A DNA stretch of 64,000 bases from Favolaschia claudopus. Lineage: Eukaryota > Basidiomycota > Agaricomycetes > Agaricales > Mycenaceae. The translations under genes and the position numbers were made by a program. The notes beneath the pieces are model-generated. The model had not been told where the DNA came from. It saw nothing but the letters and a program-made list of their open reading frames with translations, and did not search any database. Of the stretch, positions 22,661 through 32,125 are shown piece after piece. The stretch is taken from positions 62,001-126,000 of the forward strand of contig JAWWNJ010000030.1 of the NCBI GenBank assembly GCA_037176885.1, in the 5' to 3' direction. Position 1 is the first letter of the stretch. Every line of letters begins with the position of its first letter.

Positions 22661-24233
22661 ATGACTTTTGAAACACTTGACGTGGATGTCCTCCTCTCCA
22701 TCCTCTGTCTGACGGATGTGTACACCGTTCTCTCAATATCTCGAGTAAGCTCAAATTACGCCTTTCGTGCATACGTCCCCGTGTTACCTAAAGGTTTGTA
22801 GGTCAGTAAATACCTCCACGAAATATCTTGCTCCAAAGCTGTCTGGCTCTCTCTGGCACGCCAGCTTTACAAGCGGCATGTCCTCGTTCTTCCAATCAAT
22901 GCTCTGGAAACGGTATCGGTGGACGAGCTCAAGGACGCAGTCAAGCGAGTGGCGGATGGCCCCAAGACATGGAAAGTTTCCTCTCCCACACCTCCGACGG
23001 TTATCCGTCGAGAAGTTATACCTCTGCCTTCGGCAAAGGGTTTACGCCTGATTGCTGCGTGTACACTCTATACGTTGGTAGTCATAGAGCCGTGGAATGT
23101 TACCGGAGGGGAGGATATACGGGCAGTTCGATTCTATGAGGCGGAGACTGGGCGAGAGTTGTGGACATGGTCTATCTCAGAATGCCTCATTTTCTCCGCG
23201 GCTTACGACTTTTCGAGTTTCTCCACTCCCCTTGTGGTGCTGAGCTTGCAAGATTTGTAAGTATGTGCAGTGTGTATGGTACTCGAATCTGACTGAGCTT
23301 CTAGCGATGGCTCATACATCTCCGTGCTGGAAGGTGACTTAAGTCCGGAAAAGGGCCTCCATACGGTCTTTACTCTGCGGATTGATATTTCCCGAGGCTG
23401 GATGCTGCACATATCGGGAGACTTTGTGGGATGTGACTTCATCTACGAAGGAAATCCACAGCGTCAGCTATTGCTAATAAACTGGCGAACCGAACAATAT
23501 GTGATCATCAAGCCGTCCCCCCTGCAGGTATTCTCAACCGCTATTTATCGCTCACGCTATTACTTACCATGGTCGTACTAAGTTCTTTTATTCGTTCCAT
23601 TTTCTTCCAGGGCACATTGTTCTTTTCTACTCTGCGGGTTGCTGCGCCAACGTACTCTCTCTCCTCGCGTTCGATGGTCTGTGGCAATCCACCAACGACT
23701 TCGATATTACTACGAGCGTCTCTGCCGACGACCGTCGTTCCTCCTTGGATATCCATGGAGGGTGTTTAGCAAGAATCTATGAGAATCCCTTTCATGCAGA
23801 TATGTACGACCTCGTAGCAGATACGGACATATCTGTGTCATCCGTTCCTTCGCTTTGGGAGCGCCTTGTCGGATTCTGGTCAAATTCCACTCGAGCTGTC
23901 CCAAATACAACTCGACAGGTCGAGTGGCAAACCAGGAGAACGCGATATGCTTTGACGGTTTCCCATTCAGAAGCAGCCCCAAACCTGCATCTCGTCACCA
24001 AACCGATGGTGAATCTCAGCCGCGATCAAACATACAGATCGGAGTATGGGCTTCGACAGTACCGTACTCCTAACAATGACGTTCAAACCGTCGTGTCGCG
24101 GATAGGGAGCGACCAATCTGTGTCAATCGATTTACCCAGCGGCTTCGTAGATCTCGATCGCGTTGCAGTCATGGCATTCGGACCAATTATGATCCGTGAC
24201 CAGGACAAACTTGTACTTTACTATTACCTTTGA
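22661..24233 (+). CDS. F-box domain protein, four exons, with a one-base frame problem at exon 4
   Basis: The first ATG of the block opens MTFETLDVDVLLSILCLTDV, a fungal F-box (residues ~1-45) of the kind that binds Skp1 in SCF ubiquitin ligases. Exon 1 ends at 22744; intron 1 is 22745-22801. Exon 2 continues SKYLHEISCSKAVWLSLARQ. Intron 2 is 23257-23304 and joins ...QDF/DGSYISV in phase. Exon 3 ends at PSPLQ before GTATTC. Exon 4 (23611-24233) carries the rest, including GHIVLFYSAGC and ending LVLYYYL. Intron 3 (23528-23610) has good borders but leaves exon 4 one base out of phase. So either the gene is freshly frameshifted or the base call is wrong. The large C-terminal region is the usual substrate-recognition part; its target is unknown. 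Confidence 0.75.
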
Positions 24234-24334
24234 AATGATTTCTAAGAGGCTCCGTTGACAAGAGGGGAGACTTTATGCCAATGGAATCGAATCCTTCGCC
24301 TGCGCCCATTTCTTTATCGTTCTTGTTCCAGCTA

Positions 24335-24563
24335 CAGTATCTACAAAACACTGGAGCGCTCCGAAAAAAAGTTCACACAACGGTTTTGACAGCTCCTGCC
24401 TAATTCGGGTTACCATGGCCGCCTAGGCTGCAACACGAGGTCGCCCCGCCCTGACGCGCCAGCCGTCGACGCAATGGATCCGGCACCTACCTCATATGGT
24501 AATTGACGTCATTGCATCAATGGGAACTTTTTTTCGGAGCGCTCCAGTGTTTTGTAGATAGCT
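24335..24563. mobile_element. Short MITE with CAG-TATCTACAAAACAC ends
   Basis: CAGTATCTACAAAACACTGG at 24335 and the inverse CCAGTGTTTTGTAGATAGCT near 24563 form arms of about 40 bp that include GAGCGCTCCGAAAAAAAGTT. The left flank is TA and the right is TC, so the TA duplication is degraded. One base differs by an indel between arms. It lies 100 bp downstream of the F-box stop codon. Confidence 0.75.
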
Positions 24564-25022
24564 GTCATGTAATCTCAACTCAAAGCGGGTCCAGGGTCTT
24601 GTTTATTGAACAAGTTTGTAAACATGTTTATAAACCGGTTTTTAATTGGTTTGGCCAGAACTGCTGATTTTTAATTCGTTGTGGCTATGTTGAAAACGCC
24701 TTGGAAAGTTCACTTTACCCCCAAGTTTGAAGCCAACGATACAACGCTCATCTCTAGGTTGCGCACATTCGGCAGCTCGTGCGCTCGTCAAAGAGCTTTG
24801 GCCGACAAGGGCCGTAGACATAAAGAAGCTAGAGTACTGAAGGTCACGGTTCCTAATTTGGCAGTCTTATGTTTACCGCGCTATTGGGACCGCTGTGGGT
24901 AAAATTTTTTGATCCGGATTTTCCTATTTTGGAAGATGATTTCGTTACCAAAAAGTCCACAGCACAGCTTATTGCTTTTCGGTGACCGCTCTGATAAAGG
25001 GGGAGCAAGCTCCCTCAATGAT
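24564..25022. other. Unassigned
   Basis: GTTTGTAAACATGTTTATAAACCGG at about 24615 resembles the subterminal GTTTATA/AACCG words of the hAT-type element at 7076-8257, so a decayed relative may end here. A 73-codon plus ORF (24681-24902) has no recognised motif. Confidence 0.35.
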
Positions 25023-25160
25023 GAAAAATCGGTCATTTCGAGGGCTTTATTTCGCCGGAAATAGCCTAAGATTGCCGAGGGTTTTACTGGCCGTGGCCAT
25101 CGGCTTTAATCGGTCTGGCGACCGATTTGCCATCACCCTTGGAATGGCGGGGTTGCCCGC
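25023..25160. repeat. Solitary arm of the 5.4-kb foldback element family
   Basis: GAAAAATCGGTCATTTCGAG followed by GGCTTTATTTCGCCGGAAAT matches both arms of the element at 5368-6791 for about 135 bp with a handful of substitutions. This copy keeps ATTTC, which the left arm at 5378 lacks. No partner arm is found nearby. Confidence 0.85.
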
Positions 25161-25953
25161 AGATCTCTGGATCTCGCCCACTATCAACAGCACGTGATAA
25201 TGACGTTTCTCACGATAGCCGACTCGTTCTCCGTTAGGATAGGAAGCGCTGACGCGGCACACAAGAAAGGCTCGAATTGAGGTAAGTATGTAGCGGTGCA
25301 TACTGTCTCTGAATGCAGAGGTATCGCATCCGATCCTCGCGTTTATATCGAGAAGTTGGCGTCTCTGCCCGCCCCTCGAATGGTCGATCTATATCATCTG
25401 GGCCCGCCTAGTTGTATATCCTCGCCGAAAAGGGTAGGAAGTCGGCAGAATGCCAAGGGGGCACCGGCATTCTAAAAAAATATATACTGTAGTGCCGTTT
25501 TTTTCTTTTCCGAACCGGACTGCGTTGACCTAAAGTTCATCCCACAAATAAATTTATTGAAGGGCCAGTTACTATTCTATTGTCTTGAGAAGAGTATCCA
25601 GACCAATCTAGATGCTTACATCCTTCTTTAAAAGGCAAAACATGGCAACATCAAGTTGGCAGCTCCACCAAACAAAGCCACATTGAGACTGACTACAGAG
25701 GAGTAGCACGACGAGTAGCACGACGAGTAGCACGACGAGTAGCACGACGAGTATATCCTCTGAAAAGCTACATGTAGAGCTCAAACACAGTGCTTCTCAC
25801 TCAAACAGACTACCAGAAGCTCATTCCCGCCCACAAACTGGGGGGTCAAATTTTTTTTCCCGGCCTGACGGCCGGACTAACTAACTAGCCCTTAGTCACC
25901 CGTTAGATTGCCGGTGCCCCCTTGCAGAATGCATGAAAAATCAGCTGAAAGTG
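25161..25953. other. Intergenic DNA with a 12-bp minisatellite
   Basis: GAGTAGCACGAC is repeated four times plus a partial copy at 25701-25753. CCCGGCCTGACGGCCGG at about 25859 is a short GC hairpin. No gene is evident. Confidence 0.6.
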
Positions 25954-25962
25954 TTGAGATAG

Positions 25963-27139
25963 GGGCAGGGGTAAATTGACGCGGCAGACGTTTTGATGAC
26001 GCGTCACTGACGCGCCGCATTTGGACATTGACGCGCAACGCGTCGATCTCTCCATCGAACCGACGCGGGTATTTTGAACATTGTGTGGTAGGACTTTATA
26101 ATGAACTATGTTTCCTTGACCCTTTCTGAATTTGATCCAACGAGAAGCGTCGTCCATCCTGGGCTCACCTAACCGTGACTCCCCAGTTGAGAACTTCGAA
26201 TATGTTCCTCAGGTGGCTCATACATTCAGTCATTTTATTCAATGGAGCTTGATATCGAGTTGAATGCACTGGGAGAAGACTTTTGTAGGTGGTCCAAAAT
26301 CATTGTCCCAATTTTTGAACGAGTACTGTACCATACCATGTTCAATTCGGCAATCAAAATATATTGCTGTCAGCCTTCAACGAAAAACAGAATGAAAAGC
26401 TGGATTATCCTTTCTCATTGCAGGATAATGTGATTCAAAGGCGTTAGGAATCACTCCAGGAAGATGCTGGAAATTGTCGAGAGTCGAACAGCGAGGTTTG
26501 GAGGCTGTCAGACTCAATCTCTTCAATACTAATGTTTTACTATTATGCGAATGATACCCACAAACCACAAAATGGAAGAGTTTCCCATCGCTTGTCAGCT
26601 GCGACTGAATATCTGAGTATATCGGACTTGAAATCTGAAAAATGTTTTCGCAATGTTCAAGCGCGTCACTTTAGAACGCAGGTATTGGTGACGGTGCCAT
26701 CTTGACGTGCAGGTAAGTAAAGTGGTTTTCTAATGGGGGTTGACGCCGGAAGGCGCGATCATTGACATTTCAGGAAATTTGCATTGACGCGGCGCGCGTC
26801 TGGACTGACGCGCCGACACAACAGGTTTGACGCGGCAACTTCACGATTCGGCGCTAAATCTTGACGCGACCAAGCCATTGACGCGGCATCACTGACATGT
26901 GATTGACGCGTCTTGACGTTCTAAGTAATTCTGGGCAAGAGTTTTTCGCACAATATCAATTACTAACAACCACTATGGGTGTGCTAGAGTATACATATGG
27001 CCCTTCACGAGTCCTGTATGGCATAGGTAAGCGAAACTTAATCGTTGGCGGGGAGTTCGAAAGGTCACAAGAAATGTGATTGACGCGAACTGACGCGCGC
27101 GCGTCAAAACGTCAGTTGCGCGTCAAAATCCCTTTGCCC
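25963..27139. mobile_element. Mutator-like non-autonomous element with 9-bp duplication and TGACGCG subterminal repeats
   Basis: The imperfect terminal repeats GGGCAGGGGTAAATTGACGC and, inverted, GGGCAAAGGGATTTTGACGC are flanked by TTGAGATAG at 25954-25962 and 27140-27148. A nine-base duplication and G-initial ends point to the Mutator (MULE) superfamily; a hAT element with an accidental ninth base is the alternative. TGACGCG words repeat about 15 times in three blocks (25974-26060, 26739-26930, 27074-27128), like transposase-binding subterminal repeats. No transposase ORF was found in the 1.18 kb. Confidence 0.8.
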
Positions 27140-27148
27140 TTGAGATAG

Positions 27149-28030
27149 CGAGTTTGGAGGTCCATAGGCATATTGGAATGCAGTACAGCCCATTAATATT
27201 AGGGTCGTTCACACATTCCTTTTTCACTCCCTTTTTCAACCCTTTTTCGCTGTTTTTGGTATTCTCTTCGTTTTTTACCCGGTTTTTTTCCCTTTTCATT
27301 TTGAATACCACGGTCACCCGGTGGCGATGTAAGAAGGTTGCCCAACGAATCAGTTGTCGGGGAAAACCCAGCGCTGCTAATTCTTCGACGACGACTTGAT
27401 GAGAGATTCGGTTGAAGGCACCTTTCAAGTCGTAGAACCGGGTTGAGACAGTGTTGCCCTCATCCAGCTGGGATCGGACACGGTGAAAGTAACCGTCGAC
27501 AGCCTGTTGTGTGCTGTGGGCTGGTCTACCACCGTACTGGACATCCTCGAGAAAATCTAGAGACTCTGCGTCAAATGAAAGACGGTCGGCAATCAAGCGC
27601 TCGAGGGGCTTAGCGAGGACATGCTCGAAGTTCTCGACGGGTCGCCATGCTTTGGGGGAGGTCTTGTCCTTCTTCCCGGCTTTAGGGACCGGCGTGGCGA
27701 CGTTGGCTTTGAACGGCGAGGGCTTGATTCCCAGAGCCACAGATGCTTAGAAGATGAGGCTGAGTAACCGCGTTGCACGTATCCCATTTGAAGACCATAG
27801 CGGTCAGGCGCTTTCTAGGGCGGTGTCGTGGATATGACCTTGTCGACCTCGGAGTCGGAAACAGCCGTTCGTTGGCAATTGGGATCGATTCCGCAAGTGA
27901 GACAGGGTCTGTAAACCGGCAGGTTTAGTTCGACGGCTTTGTTACCGAACCAAGAACGAGCAAGGACGCGGCCACGATGTTGAAGTGTGTTGTCGTCCAG
28001 CCGAGACGGTCCGTAGATCCGCGTTCAACA
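27149..28030 (-). pseudogene. Non-LTR (LINE-type) retrotransposon reverse transcriptase remnant
   Basis: The minus strand encodes a reverse-transcriptase fingers/palm start: PVPKAGKKDKTSPKAWRPVE, then EHVLAKPLERLIADRLSF, QYGGRPAHSTQQAVDGYF and FYDLKGAFNRISHQVV, where the Asp of DLKGAF is the first catalytic carboxylate. Upstream, a degenerate frame (SDSEVDKVISTTP, stop, KAPDRYG) replaces the normal KAPGPDG-like motif. The YADD motif is absent: after HRVTVVF the frame runs into low-complexity Lys-rich sequence. No endonuclease or RNase H part is visible. It abuts the target duplication of the neighbouring Mutator-like element. Confidence 0.8.
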
Positions 28031-28322
28031 CGCGATAACCTCATGTAAATTAGCCATACAGATCATCGATTCTTTTGCTTTTGCTCTCATCCCGCCTCTG
28101 CGCGTCGCTGCCCCAGAGTCGATATCCAACACACGATCGAGATGGGAGAGAGCTGTTACAGTGACGACTGCACAATACACTATTGGACTGAACTAGATAA
28201 GTCCAGAACATATACTATACAGGTTTTGACATGCGCTTTCCTCAGAAAGCGCACGTGGAATTTTGCTTTATCAGAATCGCAGTCAATTGTGCTGCTGCAA
28301 TTACTCAGTAGCGAAAGCATCC
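28031..28322. other. Short spacer between LINE remnant and Mei2-like gene
   Basis: This is the 3' flank of the Mei2-like gene (minus strand). No feature is recognised apart from antisense open frames. Confidence 0.4.
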
Positions 28323-30715
28323 CTATTTCCGACCCGGGTAAACTCTCAGCCTCGTTGGTTCGGGGAAAGGCTCGGGCAGCCCTTGTTTGGGCCCATCTGA
28401 GTAGAATATCTTGGGCTGCCAGGACAGTTGTTTGTCCATAATGCACCTGTGACTCCAATGAAAAAATTCAATGAATGCTGAGTATATCTCCAAAACGTAC
28501 GAATTTCTGAATTTTCCCACCAACGCCTTCTTTCCCCTGCACCGTAAGTTACAAATATTCATGCAGCTAAACGCTTAGATAGTAGACAACAGACTGGTAA
28601 TCAGCATAGCTCATTTGTAGGACTTTCTCGCTCAAAACCATATTCCTGAAGCCATTTGTTGAGAAAGCGTCGTGCATGGACAGAGACAAACCATTTCTCG
28701 CCGAGTTTGGCTTTGGCGAAATGCATTAGATCTTGCACGGTGATGAAGTTCACAAAGGCGTATCCAGCATTGCGGCCTGAAGTGCTTGGTTGGTGGGAGG
28801 TGATGTGGTCAAAGAAATACCGACGAACCAGTTCGGAAGTCCATTCTTAGGTACAGGAAGTCGATCTTGCGAGGGCATACATGGTCTATGTGTGCCATCA
28901 GCTCCTTGTCGCTGATCCTGTTGGGTATATTTTTTATCATGACCGTTGTGCGGGTGTCTTGGCCGTGCTCAATGCGCGCCAGGTTCAACTGATTCCGCTC
29001 AGCAGAGCTGTTGTTTTGTTGAGCAGCCCGCAATGGCACAACGTTAACGGTCATGGGGATTAGGGGACCAGGAAGGCGAACAGAATGAATCGGCAGAGGA
29101 TGCTGGAGGGAATTGAACAGCGCATTCCCGGGAAACAAGGGCAGAGGAGGGTAATACAATGAAGCTATGTGTTGGGGTCTCGGCCGTAAACATTGCCAGT
29201 ACTCGCTTTCAGGAGTGGTGGAAAGGGGATCGGGAAACCCATATATACTAGGGACCATCGTGTTCTGATCTGAGGTCCAGGTACCCATGTTTATGTTTGG
29301 CGCTACCGAATATTGCTCTTGCCCTTTGTAGTTGAAGGCGTAGGGATATTGCGTTGGGGGACAGGAGTAACCGTAAGCCGGAATACCAAATGGAGAGAGG
29401 TGACCAGGGCCCTCGTGAGTTAGCCCAAGGGGTGGATGTGAGACACCATCCACATTGCGGGCAGGCGACGCGACGTCCAAATCCTGTCGCTCAGGGTTGC
29501 CAGTGGAAAGACGCATATTGTACAGCACCTTGCCGTCGAGCTCGGTGCGTGCAACGCGAGCCTCGCGAACATCGTAGTATTCCACGCAAAAGAATTTACG
29601 AGACGCGGTCTACAGTCATGTTATCAGATTGGTCGCCAAGAATTGGAAAGCGACTGCACATACCTGTTCCATTCCTGGGGCAGGACCAAACGATTGGAGT
29701 GCACCATACAGTTTCAAGAGACTAGTGACCCTTGTGATACCTATTTCTTTCTCCAAATCCTAGAGCATAACATGAGAGCCAAAGCAACCTCAAATCATCC
29801 CACCTTTACCTCTTTACTGGTGTGGGGCTCAAATACCAGCTCTATGCTCAAGAAGAATGACCCTTGAAGTTCTGCCAAGAAAGAGGACGGCCCGACTGTC
29901 TATGAGCAAGTCAGCATTGCTCTCAAACCTCGAGGTGGCACATGCCTCTGTAAGGTCTGGCGCAGTGACAAACGCACAATCAACCCACCCGCTTATCCCA
30001 CGAGATTTCATATTTTCGCCAATGCAATCGGCAAGAGCGTCGCCGTCCGTAGGCGTAGAGAGAAGTACTTGCGCTAATCTGGCCTGTCGAACGTCGTAAA
30101 AGGCCAAGATCGCAATACCGTGCGACTCTTGGTAGCGAAGAAGCGCTCCTTTTATGCTGGCCAGCTCATTCGTTGACGTGCTAAGGGATGGCGTATATTG
30201 CGTATTCCTGGAATGCAGTAAGGAGTTGCGGACCGCTAAAGTCCGAAGGATCGCGGACTGAAGGTCTTTAGAGCTGACTGAGCGGGAGATGTTTCGAAGC
30301 TGTTGTACCAATGTAGAAGGGAGCAGAACGATAGCACAAATGGAATATACCAGTAAAAAGCGAGTGGAGATCGTGTCCAGATCGTCAAAGAAAACCTCAT
30401 CTTCACCGTTGTTTGCGGGTGTAAGGTGGCCGCCCGAGGAGTCAAGGCTCGGATTATGGCTGGGGCTAGAGCTGATACTTCCCTCGATGGAACTCTCGCT
30501 GGCCTTCCAAACACCTTTAAAGAAAGGCGCACGGTGCTTGAGAAGGCCTCCACCATTTTGCACCGATTGGTGCGTAGGAGATGGAAACCTGGAGGGCGTA
30601 AAGCAATGACTACACAATATTTGATTGGGTCAAGTTACCTAACGGTGCCAGAGGAATGATGGTCTCGAGCAAGCCAGGGAGCAACGGGCAGTCTGAGGTT
30701 GGAGGAGTTCGACAT
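28323..30715 (-). CDS. Mei2-like RNA-binding protein with three RRM-type domains
   Basis: The start at 30715 (MSNSSNLRLPVAPWLARDHH) is joined over intron 30638-30589 to FPSPTHQSV. A first RRM spans TRFLLLRNISRSVSSKDLQS (joined over intron 30350-30300) to IAILAFYDVRQARLAQ. A second, divergent RRM contains LLKLYGALQSFGPAPG and FFCVEYYDVREARVA. The diagnostic C-terminal Mei2 RRM starts RTTVMIKNIPNRISDKEL and FLYLRMDF. It continues over introns 28828-28777, 28691-28646, 28594-28537 and 28500-28447 as NAGYAFVNFITVQDL, EKWNMVLSEKVLQMSYADYQ, GKKALVGKFRNS and KIFYSDGPKQGLPEPFPEP. Mei2 proteins bind RNA and drive meiotic entry in fission yeast; a sexual-development role here is inferred. Splicing between about 29990 and 29770 is not settled by eye, but the C-terminal exons join cleanly. 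Confidence 0.88.
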
Positions 30716-31148
30716 GATGGCAGACTGAGACAGTGCACCGTGGAGAAACGTGCACCCCAACCATTGTCATTATGTCATTGTCAACGCGCAATCAGACACC
30801 CACGTGATTTCCCCTTTTTGAGAAAAGGCGTGACCTTTGACAGTGTTGCTGGCTAGCCACTGCATTCCGAGGCCTGATAGGCGAAGTGGTTTTACGTCAG
30901 CCTATCTCGGTCTATCTCAGCCCACCCGTGTGGGCAAACTTGGCCGAACCCACGTCAGCGAAATTTTTCCCACCTCTGCCTACCCTTTGCCTACCTCCGC
31001 TGACGTGGGATCGACAAACTCCGTCTACCCAAGCCTCCGCACTGGGAGCGCTCCCTCCCATCCCGCCGCCTCCTAGCCTGCGCGTATCATGATGTAGGGG
31101 TGCCACTACACCCATTGAAGCTTAAACATGATCCAATAAATTATTATA

Positions 31149-31340
31149 ACTTCTCCCGTCGCATCGTGGCCATCCCTGAGCTCGTTTCCAGCACTAGAAC
31201 AGCGTTTTTCGTCCAAATGGCTCCTCTTTCTTCCCCTCTTTCTGTTTTTTCCCGTTGCATCGTGGCCATCCCTGAGCTCATTTGCAGTACTAGAACGGTG
31301 ATTGTCGTCGAAATGGCTCCATTCCTCCCTCTCTTTTCTG
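31149..31340 (+). repeat. ~97-bp tandem duplication upstream of the companion gene
   Basis: GCATCGTGGCCATCCCTGAG starts at about 31161 and again at 31258. Both copies continue through CAGTACTAGAAC or CAGCACTAGAAC to AAATGGCTCC. The duplication lies just before the companion gene and may overlap its promoter or 5' leader. Confidence 0.75.
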
Positions 31341-31392
31341 TCTCTCTTGTTTCTCTCTACTTCTTCTCACTCGCAACGGCGCTATCTCGAAC

Positions 31393-32072
31393 ATGCGTCG
31401 CCAGGCCTTTCAGCCTGGGCCCTCGACCTCACGCGGCATACCAGCAAGCATAAATGATCGCACAGACCGGAACCGCAATGCAAACATGTACGGCGAAGGA
31501 GCGCCGCAGGGGGACCCGTTCGTAGTATTCTGCCCTCGACCCCGCTATGCTAATAGAAGTAATTCACGAACAGTTTCTTTCCGACGAGCTGTCAGGACCA
31601 GATTCTGACGCTGGCGAAACTAATGAAGCTTGGAAAGTTCGACTGGCAGCTGCAGCTGGGCTTCCGACCTCCCCAGAATTGTTGGCCAAATTCGAGATAT
31701 TTGAAATTACAGTACCCAACTGGCGTTCGCTCTGGGTTTGAATTATCCACAGAATCAACGAAGCATGTTCTAAATTTACCGCAGTTTTCGAATCTCATTC
31801 ACGATATGGAAGCGCAGGCGGGGCTCAACAAGAAACTCAAGTATCATCGCGTCGACGTTGGCCGGCCCTCTGACCGTATTCCGCGTTGGGCACCGTATAA
31901 TTTTGGCATATCATCAGACTGGTGGGGCGACAACGGAACAGTACGTGCTAATAAAAAGCTTCTCAAGGAGTGGATGGAGTGGCCTGAGCCAGAGGGCTGC
32001 GGGCTCATTTTCGAGCGAGACGACGATGGGGAGATAATCAATATGAGTTACGCGCAGAACATTAGCTCTTAG
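31393..32072 (+). CDS. Companion gene of the CACTG element, unknown function
   Basis: Open plus-strand exons start with MRRQAFQPGPSTSRGIPA at 31393 and EVIHEQFLSDELSGPDSD near 31550. The second reads on to FEIFEITVPNWRSLW, and a 50-nt intron (about 31738-31787, GTTTGA...CGCAG) then joins in phase to FSNLIHDMEAQAGLNKKL. The tail has RPSDRIPRWAPYNFGISSDW and an acidic end, stopping at 32072. The W-R-S ... P-R-W-A ... SxxWW pattern recalls accessory proteins I have seen beside basidiomycete transposases, but I know no function. Joining the first exon to the second in frame is unresolved. It converges with the transposase gene. Confidence 0.5.
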
Positions 32073-32125
32073 TTCGCATTTCTCTAAGACTACTAGAATA
32101 CATAGATTTAGATTGCGGGAATCCA

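Noticed and set aside
25701..25753. Possible CRISPR-like array (GAGTAGCACGAC repeats)
   Set aside because: The 12-bp units are directly adjacent with no spacers, so this is a minisatellite; the window is eukaryotic.
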